From: SYFY01 sp043719475
GTDB lineage: Bacteria > Pseudomonadota > Gammaproteobacteria > Pseudomonadales > Azotimanducaceae
Direction of reading: 5' to 3'
Assembly (NCBI GenBank): GCA_043719475.1
Contig: JAYSTS010000142.1
Coordinates: forward strand, 1-16,876
Length of the DNA: 16,876 nt
Below the pieces are notes generated by a model that made no database searches, was not told the origin of the DNA, and was given only the letters and a program-made list of their open reading frames with translations. A program made the translations under genes and the position numbers. The number at the start of each line of letters is the position of its first letter. Position 1 is the first letter of the stretch. Of this stretch, positions 1 through 6,988 are shown piece after piece.

Positions 1-10
1 GGTCATCGAC

Positions 11-871
11 GTGGCTGAAAGCCTCGAAAGCGTACCGCACAAGCTGGATCAGGCACGGATCGACGATGCAGATACGATTGCCGTCGTCCAGGGCAAACCG
101 GTCACGCAGCTACCCACCGATCTGTACATACCGCCCGAGGCCCTGGAAGTCTTTCTGGAGACCTTCGAAGGTCCGCTGGATCTACTGCTGTATCTCATCC
201 GCAAGCAGAATCTCGACATCCTGGAAATTCATGTCGCCGAGATCACCACGCAGTACATCAGGTACATCGAACTGATGAGCATGGTGCAGCTTGAGCTGGT
301 CGGTGAATATCTGGTGATGGCCGCCCTGCTCGCGGAGATCAAGTCGCGAATGCTGCTGCCAAGACCTGGCGAGGCCATTGATGATGAGGACGATCCGCGG
401 GCCGAACTCATCAGGCGGCTGCAGGAATACGAACAGATCAAGACAGCAGCGGAGGATGTCGAAAAGATGTCTCGCGTTGATCGGGACATCTTCCTGGTTC
501 ATCCCGAGCGTCCGGAGCTGGTGCGCGAGCGTGTTGATCCACCCGTTGATTTGCGTGAGCTGCTGCTGGCACTGGCTGAAGTGCTCAGCCGCGCCGAAAT
601 GTATACGAGCCATAGCGTGACACTGGAACCACTCTCAGTGCGGGAACGGATGTCGAACGTCCTGGCGTTTATTTCCGCGGCCGGAGATTTTGTGTCGTTT
701 CAGCAGCTGTTTACCCGCGCTGAGGGCCGAAGGGGTGTCATCGTGACTTTCCTGGCACTGATGGAACTTGTTCGTGCAGGGCTCATCAACCTGGTGCAGA
801 ACGAACCCTTTGCGCCAATCTATTTGCGCGCCAGATCCGAAGAGTTATACGCATCCCAACCGGAGGAATGA
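11..871 (+). CDS. scpA: Segregation and condensation protein A (ScpA)
   Basis: ScpA is the kleisin subunit that bridges the SMC ATPase heads and, with ScpB, forms the bacterial condensin-like complex acting on the nucleoid. The family signature FEGPLDLLLYLIRKQNLDI lies at about residues 52-70, followed by the typical ITTQYIRYIELM and the LVMAALLAEIKSRMLLP helix. The C-terminal part (about 215-286) is the winged-helix region that contacts SMC. About 45 residues precede the conserved core, as in other gammaproteobacterial ScpA proteins. The start is uncertain: the GTG at position 11 is the first candidate in the window, but the frame is open to the left edge and no ribosome binding site can be judged. 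The gene is followed 7 nt later by scpB, so the two are probably co-translated. The family call is secure from motif and neighbour together. Confidence 0.93.
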   Translation: MAESLESVPHKLDQARIDDADTIAVVQGKPVTQLPTDLYIPPEALEVFLETFEGPLDLLLYLIRKQNLDILEIHVAEITTQYIRYIELMSMVQLELVGEYLVMAALLAEIKSRMLLPRPGEAIDDEDDPRAELIRRLQEYEQIKTAAEDVEKMSRVDRDIFLVHPERPELVRERVDPPVDLRELLLALAEVLSRAEMYTSHSVTLEPLSVRERMSNVLAFISAAGDFVSFQQLFTRAEGRRGVIVTFLALMELVRAGLINLVQNEPFAPIYLRARSEELYASQPEE

Positions 872-878
872 CGGAAGA

Positions 879-1658
879 ATGGAAGGCAATCGCATCAGGC
901 AGATAATCGAAGCGGCGCTCATGGCTGCGGATGAACCACTCAGCGTGGAACGCCTTGTCAGGCTGTTCAAACGAGGGGAAATTCCAATCGATGACCTGCG
1001 CCAGGCCGTGAAGGAGAGTCTGGAGACGCTGGAAGCGCAGTGCGAAGGCCGAGGCTTTGAACTGAAAAAAGTGGCTTCCGGTTACCGCTTTCAGGTGCGT
1101 CAGGAATTGTCCGAGTGGGTGAGCCGATTGTGGGAAGAAAAGCCCGGCAAGTACTCCCGCGCATTCCTGGAAACGCTGGCCCTGATCGCCTACAAACAAC
1201 CCCTGACTCGAGCTGATATCGAAGTGGTGCGTGGGGTAGCTGTGAGTCCGAACATCATACGAACGCTGATGGAGCGCGGCTGGATCCGGATCGTTGGCAC
1301 TCGCGACACCCCTGGCAGACCATCGTTGTACGGAACCACCAAGGAATTTCTGGACTATTTCAACGTCTCGTCACTCAGTGATCTGCCACCTCTTGCGCAG
1401 ATTCGCAGCCTCCTTGCGCACGATGCCGCTGATGTGCAGGAAGCCGTGCTTGAGGCGGGCCTCAGCGTTGAACTGATTGTTGGGGAGGAGGCAGTGGGTG
1501 AGATCGTCGCTGCCAACGACTCGGGAAACGATGTGGCAATTCTCGAGTTGAAAGCAACAGATCGTTCGCAAGATGATGATGGCCTCGACGCTGAAGAACC
1601 GATGGAATCTGCGATAGTCGGAAGCAACGTGGTGCGCCTGCCCACGGGGCATGGTTGA
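879..1658 (+). CDS. scpB: Segregation and condensation protein B (ScpB)
   Basis: ScpB is the winged-helix (kite) partner of ScpA and SMC in chromosome segregation. The 259-residue product has two winged-helix domains. Recognisable signatures are YSRAFLETLALIAYKQPLTR at about 92-111 and VGTRDTPGRPSLYGTTKEF at about 139-157. Beyond residue 180 the tail is acidic and low in complexity (QDDDGLDAEE), as in many proteobacterial ScpB proteins. I place the start at the ATG at 879: the longer frame to 768 lies inside scpA and encodes nothing like ScpB, whereas MEGNRIRQIIEAALMAADEP matches the usual N-terminus. A GGAGGA at 862-867 lies inside the scpA end and is rather far from this ATG. The stop overlaps the rluB start (TGATG at 1656-1660). 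Confidence 0.93.
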   Translation: MEGNRIRQIIEAALMAADEPLSVERLVRLFKRGEIPIDDLRQAVKESLETLEAQCEGRGFELKKVASGYRFQVRQELSEWVSRLWEEKPGKYSRAFLETLALIAYKQPLTRADIEVVRGVAVSPNIIRTLMERGWIRIVGTRDTPGRPSLYGTTKEFLDYFNVSSLSDLPPLAQIRSLLAHDAADVQEAVLEAGLSVELIVGEEAVGEIVAANDSGNDVAILELKATDRSQDDDGLDAEEPMESAIVGSNVVRLPTGHG

Positions 1659-2758
1659 TGCGCGGACCAATCAAGCGAACTGCCGGCTCGAGGGCCACAG
1701 GCTCGGCAGGGCCCGGCTCTCGATCTACAGGTGAGCGATCTGCTGGGCCGAAATCTCCGAATCAGAGAACGACGAGGCAACGATCGACCAGCCGGCGAGG
1801 TACCGAAGAGAACACATCACCACGCTCGCGTCGTTCTTCCACTGACAGCAAGAGTCGAGAATCGGCACCTCCGAACACTCGACCTGAACCTGCCGCGAGA
1901 CGGCCGGTGCCAGCGCCAGTGGTCGTGTCGGTAAATCCTGAGCGATTGCAGAAAGTTCTTGCCGATGCAGGCTTCGGCAGTCGACGCGAGATCGAACGCT
2001 GGATTGAACAGGGTCGTGTAGCGGTTGATGGTGAAGTGGCCACACTGGGCCTCAAGGTGCTGCCGACAGCCCGGATTCTGCTTGATGGCAAACCAGTGGC
2101 CGCTGTGCCCAAGCTCACGCGATCAAGAGTACTGCTGCTCAACAAATCGGCCGGTACGATCAGTACACGTAACGATCCCGAGGGTCGACCGACTGTTTTT
2201 GAAGACCTGCCGGACATCAGGCGTGGACGATGGGTGATGGTCGGTCGACTGGATACCATGACCTCCGGATTGCTGTTGTTTACGGATGATGGAGAACTTG
2301 CCAACAAGCTGATGCACCCGTCCTCGGTACTCGATCGGGAGTACGCCGTCCGGATCGACGGAACCCTTACCGACGCAGAGATAACGATGTTGTGTGAAGG
2401 CGTGACGATCGAAGGCGAAGCCATGCGATTTACGGACCTTCGTTATTACGACGGACGCAGTCGCAATCATTGGTACCACGCCGTGTTGATGGAAGGTAAA
2501 CAGCACGAGGTGCGATTGCTGTTTACTGCGGTGGGACGTGTTGTCTCCCGTCTCAAACGGGTTCGTTTTGGTCCGGTGGCGCTACCATCGCGGTTGCTGG
2601 CTGGACATTACGAAGAACTGCCCGAGCGCGACGTGGCGCAGCTTCGACGACTGGTTGGATTGTCGAATCCGCCAACCACAGCCAACGTGCGTGAGGACCG
2701 GAAAAAATCCGTGCTGCTGCCATTCCCGGAACTTTCGGAGCGTCATCGGGGCAGTTGA
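1658..2758 (+). CDS. rluB: 23S rRNA pseudouridine synthase, RsuA/RluB family, probably RluB
   Basis: Members of this family isomerise one uridine of ribosomal RNA to pseudouridine; RluB acts at U2605 of 23S rRNA (E. coli numbering). An S4 RNA-binding domain starts at about residue 95 (ERLQKVLADAGFGSRREIER), and the synthase domain contains GRLDTMTSGLLLFTDDGEL, whose Asp (about residue 199) is the catalytic nucleophile. The C-terminal RLKRVRFGPVALP stretch fits RluB rather than RsuA or RluF. The first 90 residues are unusual: rich in Ser, Arg, Thr and Pro and presumably disordered. The ATG at 1658 is used here, overlapping the scpB stop by one base; a TTG directly before it (1655) is an alternative. 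The scpA-scpB-rluB order is common in gammaproteobacteria. Assignment to RluB rather than a paralogue rests mainly on that context. Confidence 0.88.
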   Translation: MRGPIKRTAGSRATGSAGPGSRSTGERSAGPKSPNQRTTRQRSTSRRGTEENTSPRSRRSSTDSKSRESAPPNTRPEPAARRPVPAPVVVSVNPERLQKVLADAGFGSRREIERWIEQGRVAVDGEVATLGLKVLPTARILLDGKPVAAVPKLTRSRVLLLNKSAGTISTRNDPEGRPTVFEDLPDIRRGRWVMVGRLDTMTSGLLLFTDDGELANKLMHPSSVLDREYAVRIDGTLTDAEITMLCEGVTIEGEAMRFTDLRYYDGRSRNHWYHAVLMEGKQHEVRLLFTAVGRVVSRLKRVRFGPVALPSRLLAGHYEELPERDVAQLRRLVGLSNPPTTANVREDRKKSVLLPFPELSERHRGS

Positions 2759-2924
2759 TCTCAATTGGACAAAAATTACGCAACCGAAAATGCTGCGCAG
2801 GGTCTTTAAGAGCTGCGGAACGATTGACTGGAGAGAAGGTCGGTATTGCAGCGGAAATCAAACCGTAAGGTCACAACCAACGGAGTTGGCAGATCCAGTC
2901 ATGAGACGTCGAGCAAATGCACCC

Positions 2925-2949
2925 TGTGGGAGCGATCTTGCGATCGCGA
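2925..2949 (+). repeat. REP-like palindrome A
   Basis: The element begins TGTGGGAGCG and ends CGCGA. It holds a perfect 6-bp stem GCGATC (2932-2937) / GATCGC (2942-2947) closed by the loop TTGC. A near-identical copy follows in the same orientation 44 bp downstream. This head plus GC-rich stem design matches REP elements of gammaproteobacteria such as Pseudomonas, Stenotrophomonas and Xanthomonas. Confidence 0.75.
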
Positions 2950-2968
2950 ACTGTTGGTTCCGTGACTT

Positions 2969-2993
2969 TGTGGGAGCGATCTCCTGATCGCGA
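2969..2993 (+). repeat. REP-like palindrome B
   Basis: This copy matches element A over its head TGTGGGAGCG and tail CGCGA. Its stem is GCGATC (2976-2981) / GATCGC (2986-2991) with the loop TCCT in place of TTGC. The stem is conserved between copies while the loop differs, as expected for a structured repeat. Confidence 0.75.
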
Positions 2994-3012
2994 TCTTCGA
3001 TGATCCCAACAA

Positions 3013-3040
3013 TCGCGGTCTGGAGACCGCTCCTTCTACA
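3013..3040 (-). repeat. REP-like palindrome C, inverted relative to A and B
   Basis: Read on the minus strand the element starts TGTAGAAGGAGCG and ends CGCGA. Its stem is GCGGTC / GACCGC around the loop TCCA (minus strand). Compared with B, one stem pair changed from A-T to G-C on both sides, so pairing is kept. The head has three extra bases (TGTAGAAGGAG versus TGTGGGAG). A or B together with C makes an inverted pair of the BIME type. Confidence 0.75.
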
Positions 3041-3082
3041 ACTACAACGCTGCTACACCCGTCCTTGTGTGCCTGCTGCTGG

Positions 3083-3877
3083 TCAGTGGATCAACAGATT
3101 GCGCGACTGATGTTCGGTTGCTTCGGTCAGCGCGCTACGGGCTTCCTTGAGTACGGCTTCTGCTGAACTTGCGCCATTCGTGGTGCTGATGCCGATCGTC
3201 GCCGACAGGTGTTCGCGCAGCGAAGGGTTGTCGAACTGCATGGAGTTCACCAGCACTTCCACCTTGTTGGCGACCCGCTGCGCGCCTTCCTTGGTGGTGC
3301 GTGGTAGCAGCACGGCAAGATGGTCGTCATCAATCTGGAAGATTCCATCGGCTTCCCGAAGTTTGTTGCCCAGGTGTTTTTGCAGTTGATCGGTCATCGC
3401 TTGTGAGGTGGCCGACCCATGGGCGGTGCGGATGGTCTCAATGCCGGTCAGGCGAATCAGGATCAGGGCGTCTTCCTGATTGGCCTTGGCTTTTTTCGCC
3501 TTCTTGTTACGTTCCTTGGCCGTGAGCTCGTGGACCACCAATGCGTTGGCCAATGCCGGGGCTGCCAGCCGCAGCAGTTCTTCGAGGGTTTCCAGATCGC
3601 CTGTACTGAATCGTCGGGGTGCAGTCAGTTTGACTTCGCCACCGCTGATGCCGGTTGTGCCCAGTTGCAGGTTATAACTGATGCTGTGCTGCCCAGGTTC
3701 GCCGGTGGTGAAGTCGACGTTGTGGTCGGTATTCTGATAGGCCAGATGTGTGGCCGGTGAGATCGCCATCACCTGTTCGAACATGCGATCGAGTAAAGCC
3801 GCGATTTCCAGCTCGCGATGGAATGACTGAACCATAGTCAGCGCGGTATCAGGTTCAAAACGTCGAGGTGTGCTCAT
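3083..3877 (-). CDS. GAF-like plus degenerate GGDEF domain protein, possible c-di-GMP receptor
   Basis: The 264-residue protein has no signal peptide or membrane segment and is probably cytoplasmic. Residues 15-118 look GAF-like, including GEVKLTAPRRFS and a helix ending ALANALVVHEL; a Lys-rich linker (KERNKKAKKAKAN, 121-133) follows. Residues 136-235 have the GGDEF-domain pattern: an ALILIRL strand, DDHLAVLLPRTTKEGAQRVA and LSATIGIS. The catalytic motif is lost: DDDHL (183-187) stands where GGDEF should be, and the metal-binding Asp positions of the first strand are Arg142 and Thr144. An RxxD (R174-D177) lies five residues before the degenerate motif, the exact I-site spacing. I infer no cyclase activity and possible c-di-GMP binding, as known for PelD. 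The ATG at 3877 is preceded by AAGGAC at good spacing. From memory, P. aeruginosa has a GGDEF protein (PA3177) at a similar place near rluB. The specific function is unknown. Confidence 0.75.
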   Translation of the reverse strand: MSTPRRFEPDTALTMVQSFHRELEIAALLDRMFEQVMAISPATHLAYQNTDHNVDFTTGEPGQHSISYNLQLGTTGISGGEVKLTAPRRFSTGDLETLEELLRLAAPALANALVVHELTAKERNKKAKKAKANQEDALILIRLTGIETIRTAHGSATSQAMTDQLQKHLGNKLREADGIFQIDDDHLAVLLPRTTKEGAQRVANKVEVLVNSMQFDNPSLREHLSATIGISTTNGASSAEAVLKEARSALTEATEHQSRNLLIH

Positions 3878-3913
3878 GTCCTTGTGGGCCTTTCTTTCTT
3901 CTCAATGGAGATT

Positions 3914-3928
3914 GCACCTTCGAGGTGC
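3914..3928 (-). promoter_or_regulatory. Small hairpin in the leader of the GGDEF-like gene
   Basis: GCACCT and AGGTGC form a perfect 6-bp stem around a 3-nt loop, 37 nt upstream of the ATG at 3877. No T-run follows, so it is not a typical terminator. It could shape the 5' leader if transcription starts upstream, but no convincing promoter was identified in 3929-4040. Confidence 0.35.
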
Positions 3929-4040
3929 GCTGGATCTACCTTCAGATTTTCTGTGATGCAGGACCAAAAAAGTGAGAAGGAAGCGGCACTTCCGGATGAA
4001 GGTCAACGGCAGGCGCGGACATTGACCAAGATTTCGGAAC

Positions 4041-4103
4041 TAGGAGTCTGCGCGGCAGAAGGCGCCGCCGCAGCCTGTCGAGCTTCTGCCGCGCGGACTC
4101 CTA
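4041..4103. repeat. Long inverted repeat made of two REP-like arms (BIME-like)
   Basis: The arms at 4041-4061 and 4083-4103 are 21 nt each and complementary at 20 positions; the single mismatch would be a G-U pair in RNA. They enclose a 21-nt GC-rich loop. Each arm begins TAGGAGTC and contains the self-complementary GCGCGG core, resembling the GTAGGAG heads of REP elements. The right arm includes the stop codon (TAG on the minus strand) of the dehydrogenase gene. No T-run follows on either strand. The element may protect the transcript 3' end or reduce read-through into the gene at 3083-3877. Confidence 0.75.
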
Positions 4104-4913
4104 CGGACCGGTCCAGTCCCGGGCCGTCAAACGGGCGCCTTGGAGCGTTGAAGGTGCGGCATCGGAAAGCAGATAGAGATACAGCGCCATGTGCGCTTCT
4201 GCCGTTGGCAGGGTTCGCGGATCTTCTGCGGGATATGCCGCGGCGCGCATCGCGGTGCGTGTACCGCCCGGATTCAGGCTGGTAACGAGTATCCGGCTGG
4301 TGCCGCTCAGCTCATCGACGAGCACGTCGACCAGGCCTTCCAGCGCAACCTTCGACACGGCGTACGCTCCCCAGAAAGCACGTGCCTTGCGGCCGACACC
4401 GGACGAGGTGAAGACGATGCTGCCCCGATTGCTGGCTTCCAGCAACGGCAGCAGTGCTCGTGTGAGCATGAATGGCGCCGTCGTGTTGACACGCAGTACA
4501 GACTCCCAGGTGGATGTCGGGTAGTGCGCAATCGGGGTCATGGCGCCCAGCAATGAAGCATTGTGAACGAGGCCATCGAGGTGCCCCATGCTGTCGGCGA
4601 TGGCGTCATGCAGCGCCTCGACGTTGTCGTCTCGCAGGCCGGCGAAATCGCAGGGAACGATGACCGGGCTCGTCGACGTGTGCGACGAGATCCAGTCGAA
4701 CACCGTTTCCAGCCTGTCGCGAGAGCGACCGAGCAGAACGACGTTCGCGCCAAACAGCGCGCAGCTTCGAGCCAGCGTGTTGCCGATACCGGTGCCTGCG
4801 CCGGTCACCAGGATGTTCTTGCCGGCAAGGCAATCCTTCGGTGGTAACCAGGGCCAGGATTTTGCTGCGGCAGTGAGTTCCGGATACCCGGCGAACTCAG
4901 GGCTTGAATGCAT
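4101..4913 (-). CDS. Short-chain dehydrogenase/reductase, YciK-like
   Basis: This is a 270-residue classical SDR using NAD(P)H; the substrate is unknown. The Rossmann motif TGAGTGIG lies at 37-44, the NAS element (NAG in most SDRs) at about 118-120, the catalytic Ser in FTSSGVG (Ser171), and YAVSK supplies Tyr184 and Lys188. NPGGTRTAMRA and AEDPRTL match E. coli YciK closely, and FMLTRALLPLL is also typical. Compared with YciK the N-terminus is about 20 residues longer (MHSSPEFAGY onward). The ATG at 4913 is the only in-frame ATG close to the domain; the frame stays open to 5036 inside ubiG, but that part is not SDR-like. The start overlaps the ubiG end by 17 bp and has no clear ribosome binding site, suggesting translational coupling. 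The usual MupP/Gph-type phosphatase gene between ubiG and this gene is missing. Confidence 0.88.
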   Translation of the reverse strand: MHSSPEFAGYPELTAAAKSWPWLPPKDCLAGKNILVTGAGTGIGNTLARSCALFGANVVLLGRSRDRLETVFDWISSHTSTSPVIVPCDFAGLRDDNVEALHDAIADSMGHLDGLVHNASLLGAMTPIAHYPTSTWESVLRVNTTAPFMLTRALLPLLEASNRGSIVFTSSGVGRKARAFWGAYAVSKVALEGLVDVLVDELSGTSRILVTSLNPGGTRTAMRAAAYPAEDPRTLPTAEAHMALYLYLLSDAAPSTLQGARLTARDWTGP

Positions 4914-5598
4914 GGACAAGATAATTTGCTCGGACGTTGTCAGACAGTCTCGCCTGACGGGTAACAGGGTTGTAGCGCATACCGGTGACCTGGCGGACTT
5001 CCAGGCCCGCTGCGCGACAGGCTGCTGCCAGTTCACTGGGCCGGATGAAACGTGCGTAGTCGTGGGTACCGCGAGGCAGGATATTGGTTATGTACTCGGC
5101 GCCCAGAATCAACAGTGCATAAGCCTCCGGGTGACGGTTGATGGTTGAGAAGACGATGTGGCCACCATTGCGGACCAAGGCAGCGCACGCGGCGACCGTG
5201 GAGTAGATGTCGGGGACATGCTCCAGCATCTCAAGGCAGGTCACGGTATCGAACGCGCCTGCATGGGTGGCCGCGAAATTCTCTGCGGAATCGCGGATGT
5301 ACTGCAGTTCAACACCCGCCTCGAGGGCGTGCAGGCGAGCCACCTGCAATGGCGCTTCGCCCATGTCGATACCCGTCACGCTGGCGCCGCGCCGTGCCAT
5401 GGCTTCGCTGAGGATGCCACCACCGCAGCCGATGTCGACGATCCGCGATCCCGACAGCAGCGACTTGCTGTCGATGTAGTCAAGCCGACAGGTGTTGACG
5501 TCATGCAGTGGTCGGAAATCGCCTTGCGGATCCCACCACCGATGCGCCATCGCCTCGAATTTGGCAATTTCGGCTGGGTCGACGTTCTCGTTCAGCAA
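4897..5598 (-). CDS. ubiG: Ubiquinone biosynthesis O-methyltransferase (UbiG)
   Basis: UbiG performs both O-methylations of ubiquinone synthesis with S-adenosylmethionine as donor. The 233-residue sequence is typical: NVDPAEIAKFEAMAHRWWDP at 5-24, the SAM-binding motif VDIGCGGGILSEAMARRGA at about 54-72, VTGIDMGEAPL next, and CLEMLEHVPD at about 120-129. FSTINRHPEAY and ILPRGTHDYARFIRP are UbiG-specific signatures. The start taken is TTG at 5598, because NVDPAEIAKFE is the usual N-terminus and no ATG or GTG exists in frame between mtaD and this point. No good ribosome binding site precedes it, so a somewhat different start is possible. It lies 51 nt downstream of mtaD and its end overlaps the SDR gene by 17 bp. 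Confidence 0.95.
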   Translation of the reverse strand: MLNENVDPAEIAKFEAMAHRWWDPQGDFRPLHDVNTCRLDYIDSKSLLSGSRIVDIGCGGGILSEAMARRGASVTGIDMGEAPLQVARLHALEAGVELQYIRDSAENFAATHAGAFDTVTCLEMLEHVPDIYSTVAACAALVRNGGHIVFSTINRHPEAYALLILGAEYITNILPRGTHDYARFIRPSELAAACRAAGLEVRQVTGMRYNPVTRQARLSDNVRANYLVHAFKP

Positions 5599-5636
5599 TT
5601 TGTTGGTTACCAGGTGGGAATGTTTGGTCTGTGTTC

Positions 5637-5650
5637 GTCCGGGCCCGGAC
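5637..5650. repeat. 14-bp perfect palindrome between mtaD and ubiG
   Basis: GTCCGGGCCCGGAC is its own reverse complement and touches the mtaD stop codon. A further GCCCGGAC at 5660-5667 inside the mtaD end can pair with the GTCCGGGC half, giving an alternative 8-bp stem. There is no T-run, so it may modulate the mtaD-ubiG transcript rather than end it. This could also be chance in GC-rich DNA. Confidence 0.4.
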
Positions 5651-6975
5651 TAGAGAAGAGCCCGGACACGAGCGGCCTGCAGATCGACTCGCGCACGAAT
5701 TGCGGCCAGGTCCAGGTGCATCGGCATGCCATTACGCACCGATGCACGTCCGTGTACCCAAACGTTGTCCGCCCGCCATGCGCCGCTGTTGTGCAACAAG
5801 CTGGCGAACGGATCATAAACAGGTTGGGCGCAGATCGAGGCTGGAGAAAACACCGCGACATCTGCCAGCTTGCCTGGTTCTAGAGAGCCCAGTTCGTGCT
5901 CGCGTCCGAGCGCACGCGCACCACCGAGGGTAGCCTTCAACAGCGTATGTCGGGCATTGCCCGCAACTGGATTCTCAGCCTGCATTTTCGCCAGCAGCGC
6001 GGCGGTACGAGCGTCATCCAGCACACTGAGTGCATTGTTGGAGGCAGCGCCGTCGGTGCCGATGGCCACGTTGATCCCGCTGGCATCAAGACCATTCACC
6101 GGGCAGACCCCGTCGGCAAGTTTCAGATTCGAATTCGGGCAGTGCACCACGTGGGCGCCATGTGCCGCCAGCAGTTCGATTTCGGCGCGATCGAGCTGGG
6201 TCATATGTACCGCCTGCAATTGCGGATTGATCAATCCGATGTCAGCGAGGACAGCAATCCAGCTGCGTCCGTGTTTTGCCTTGGCGGCCGCAACTTCGGC
6301 AGCGGTTTCGTGCAGGTGCGTGTGCACGTTCAACCCGAGTTCCTGCGCATACATGTGGACCCGCTCGAGGGTCTTGTAGTCTACCGAGTACGGCGCATGG
6401 GGCCCGAAGGCGACACTGACCAATGGGTCCTGGGCATACTCATCGTGCAGACGAAACCCCAGTTCAAAACACTCATCGACGTTGCGGCTCCACGCGTTTT
6501 GCGCATCAAATATCGGGAATGCGGCGATGGTGCGGATGTTCGCTGCGCGCGCGATCCGCGCAGTGATTTCTGGGAAAAAATACATGTCCGTGAAGGTGGT
6601 GATGCCGTGCCCGAGCATCTCGACGATCGCCAGTTCAACACCTGCGGTCACAAAATCCGGGTCAACGAGCTGCTTCTCCAGCGGCCAGATGCAGTTGCGC
6701 AGCCAGCTTTCCAGCGGCATGTCTTCACCCGCGCCGCGCAGCAGTGTCATCGCTGCGTGGGTGTGGCCGTTGATGAGCCCTGGCATGACGATGCTGTCGT
6801 TGAAACTGTGCTGCTCCCGGGCGGTAAAACGCTCGTGAATATCTCGGGTCGGGCCGATTGCACAGATGCGTTCGTTCTGAATGCAGACGCTATGGCTGGA
6901 TCGCGCTTCATTGACCGGCGCGATGGGGAGCACCCAGGCCGCGTCGATGATGGTGTCGCAAGGGGTTTTGTGCAT
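5650..6975 (-). CDS. mtaD: 5-methylthioadenosine / S-adenosylhomocysteine deaminase (amidohydrolase)
   Basis: This is a zinc-dependent amidohydrolase of the TrzN/AtzA-related group that deaminates methylthioadenosine and S-adenosylhomocysteine to the inosine forms. Metal and catalytic signatures are all present (numbering from the ATG): GLINGHTHAAMTLLRG with His71 and His73, FGPHAPYS, THLHET with His220 and Glu223, VHCPNSNLKLADG, and GTDGAASNN with Asp308. Length (441 residues) fits the family. The frame extends to a GTG at 6996, but a perfect TATAAT lies between that GTG and the ATG at 6975, so I take the ATG as start. In Pseudomonas the same gene precedes ubiG and was characterised as MtaD. 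Deamination of SAH, a product of UbiG, makes the pairing sensible. Exact substrate preference cannot be read from sequence. Confidence 0.9.
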   Translation of the reverse strand: MHKTPCDTIIDAAWVLPIAPVNEARSSHSVCIQNERICAIGPTRDIHERFTAREQHSFNDSIVMPGLINGHTHAAMTLLRGAGEDMPLESWLRNCIWPLEKQLVDPDFVTAGVELAIVEMLGHGITTFTDMYFFPEITARIARAANIRTIAAFPIFDAQNAWSRNVDECFELGFRLHDEYAQDPLVSVAFGPHAPYSVDYKTLERVHMYAQELGLNVHTHLHETAAEVAAAKAKHGRSWIAVLADIGLINPQLQAVHMTQLDRAEIELLAAHGAHVVHCPNSNLKLADGVCPVNGLDASGINVAIGTDGAASNNALSVLDDARTAALLAKMQAENPVAGNARHTLLKATLGGARALGREHELGSLEPGKLADVAVFSPASICAQPVYDPFASLLHNSGAWRADNVWVHGRASVRNGMPMHLDLAAIRARVDLQAARVRALL

Positions 6976-6982
6976 GTCGGCG

Positions 6983-6988
6983 ATTATA
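6983..6988 (-). promoter_or_regulatory. Consensus -10 box of mtaD, predicting a leaderless transcript
   Basis: On the minus strand TATAAT is followed by CGCCGAC and then the ATG at 6975. Transcription usually starts about 7 nt after the -10 box, which places the +1 at or next to the A of the ATG. No purine-rich ribosome binding site lies before the ATG. The -35 region is weak: GAGTCA at 17-nt spacing matches TTGACA at three positions. Confidence 0.55.

Larger units (their letters stand above)
2759..3082. other. Intergenic region between convergent genes, with REP-like cluster
   Basis: This 324-nt gap separates the 3' ends of rluB (+) and the GGDEF-like gene (-). The left half (2759-2924) shows no coding frame with a recognisable product, no RNA gene and no clear hairpin followed by a T-run. 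The right half holds three REP-like palindromes, described separately. No factor-independent terminator was seen for either gene. Confidence 0.7.

Noticed and set aside
2538..2987. A plus-strand open frame running from rluB into the REP cluster
   Set aside because: It overlaps rluB out of frame and its second half is repeat sequence.
2925..3040. Possible short CRISPR-like array
   Set aside because: Only three copies, one inverted, with internal palindromes and unequal spacers of 19 bp; this fits REP elements.
3884..4285. A plus-strand open frame covering the intergenic gap and the dehydrogenase end
   Set aside because: It runs through the REP-type hairpin and the 3' part of the dehydrogenase; no domain and no convincing ribosome binding site.
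4914..5036. Extended N-terminus of the SDR inside ubiG
   Set aside because: The extra 41 residues would overlap the ubiG C-terminus out of frame and do not look like an SDR segment.
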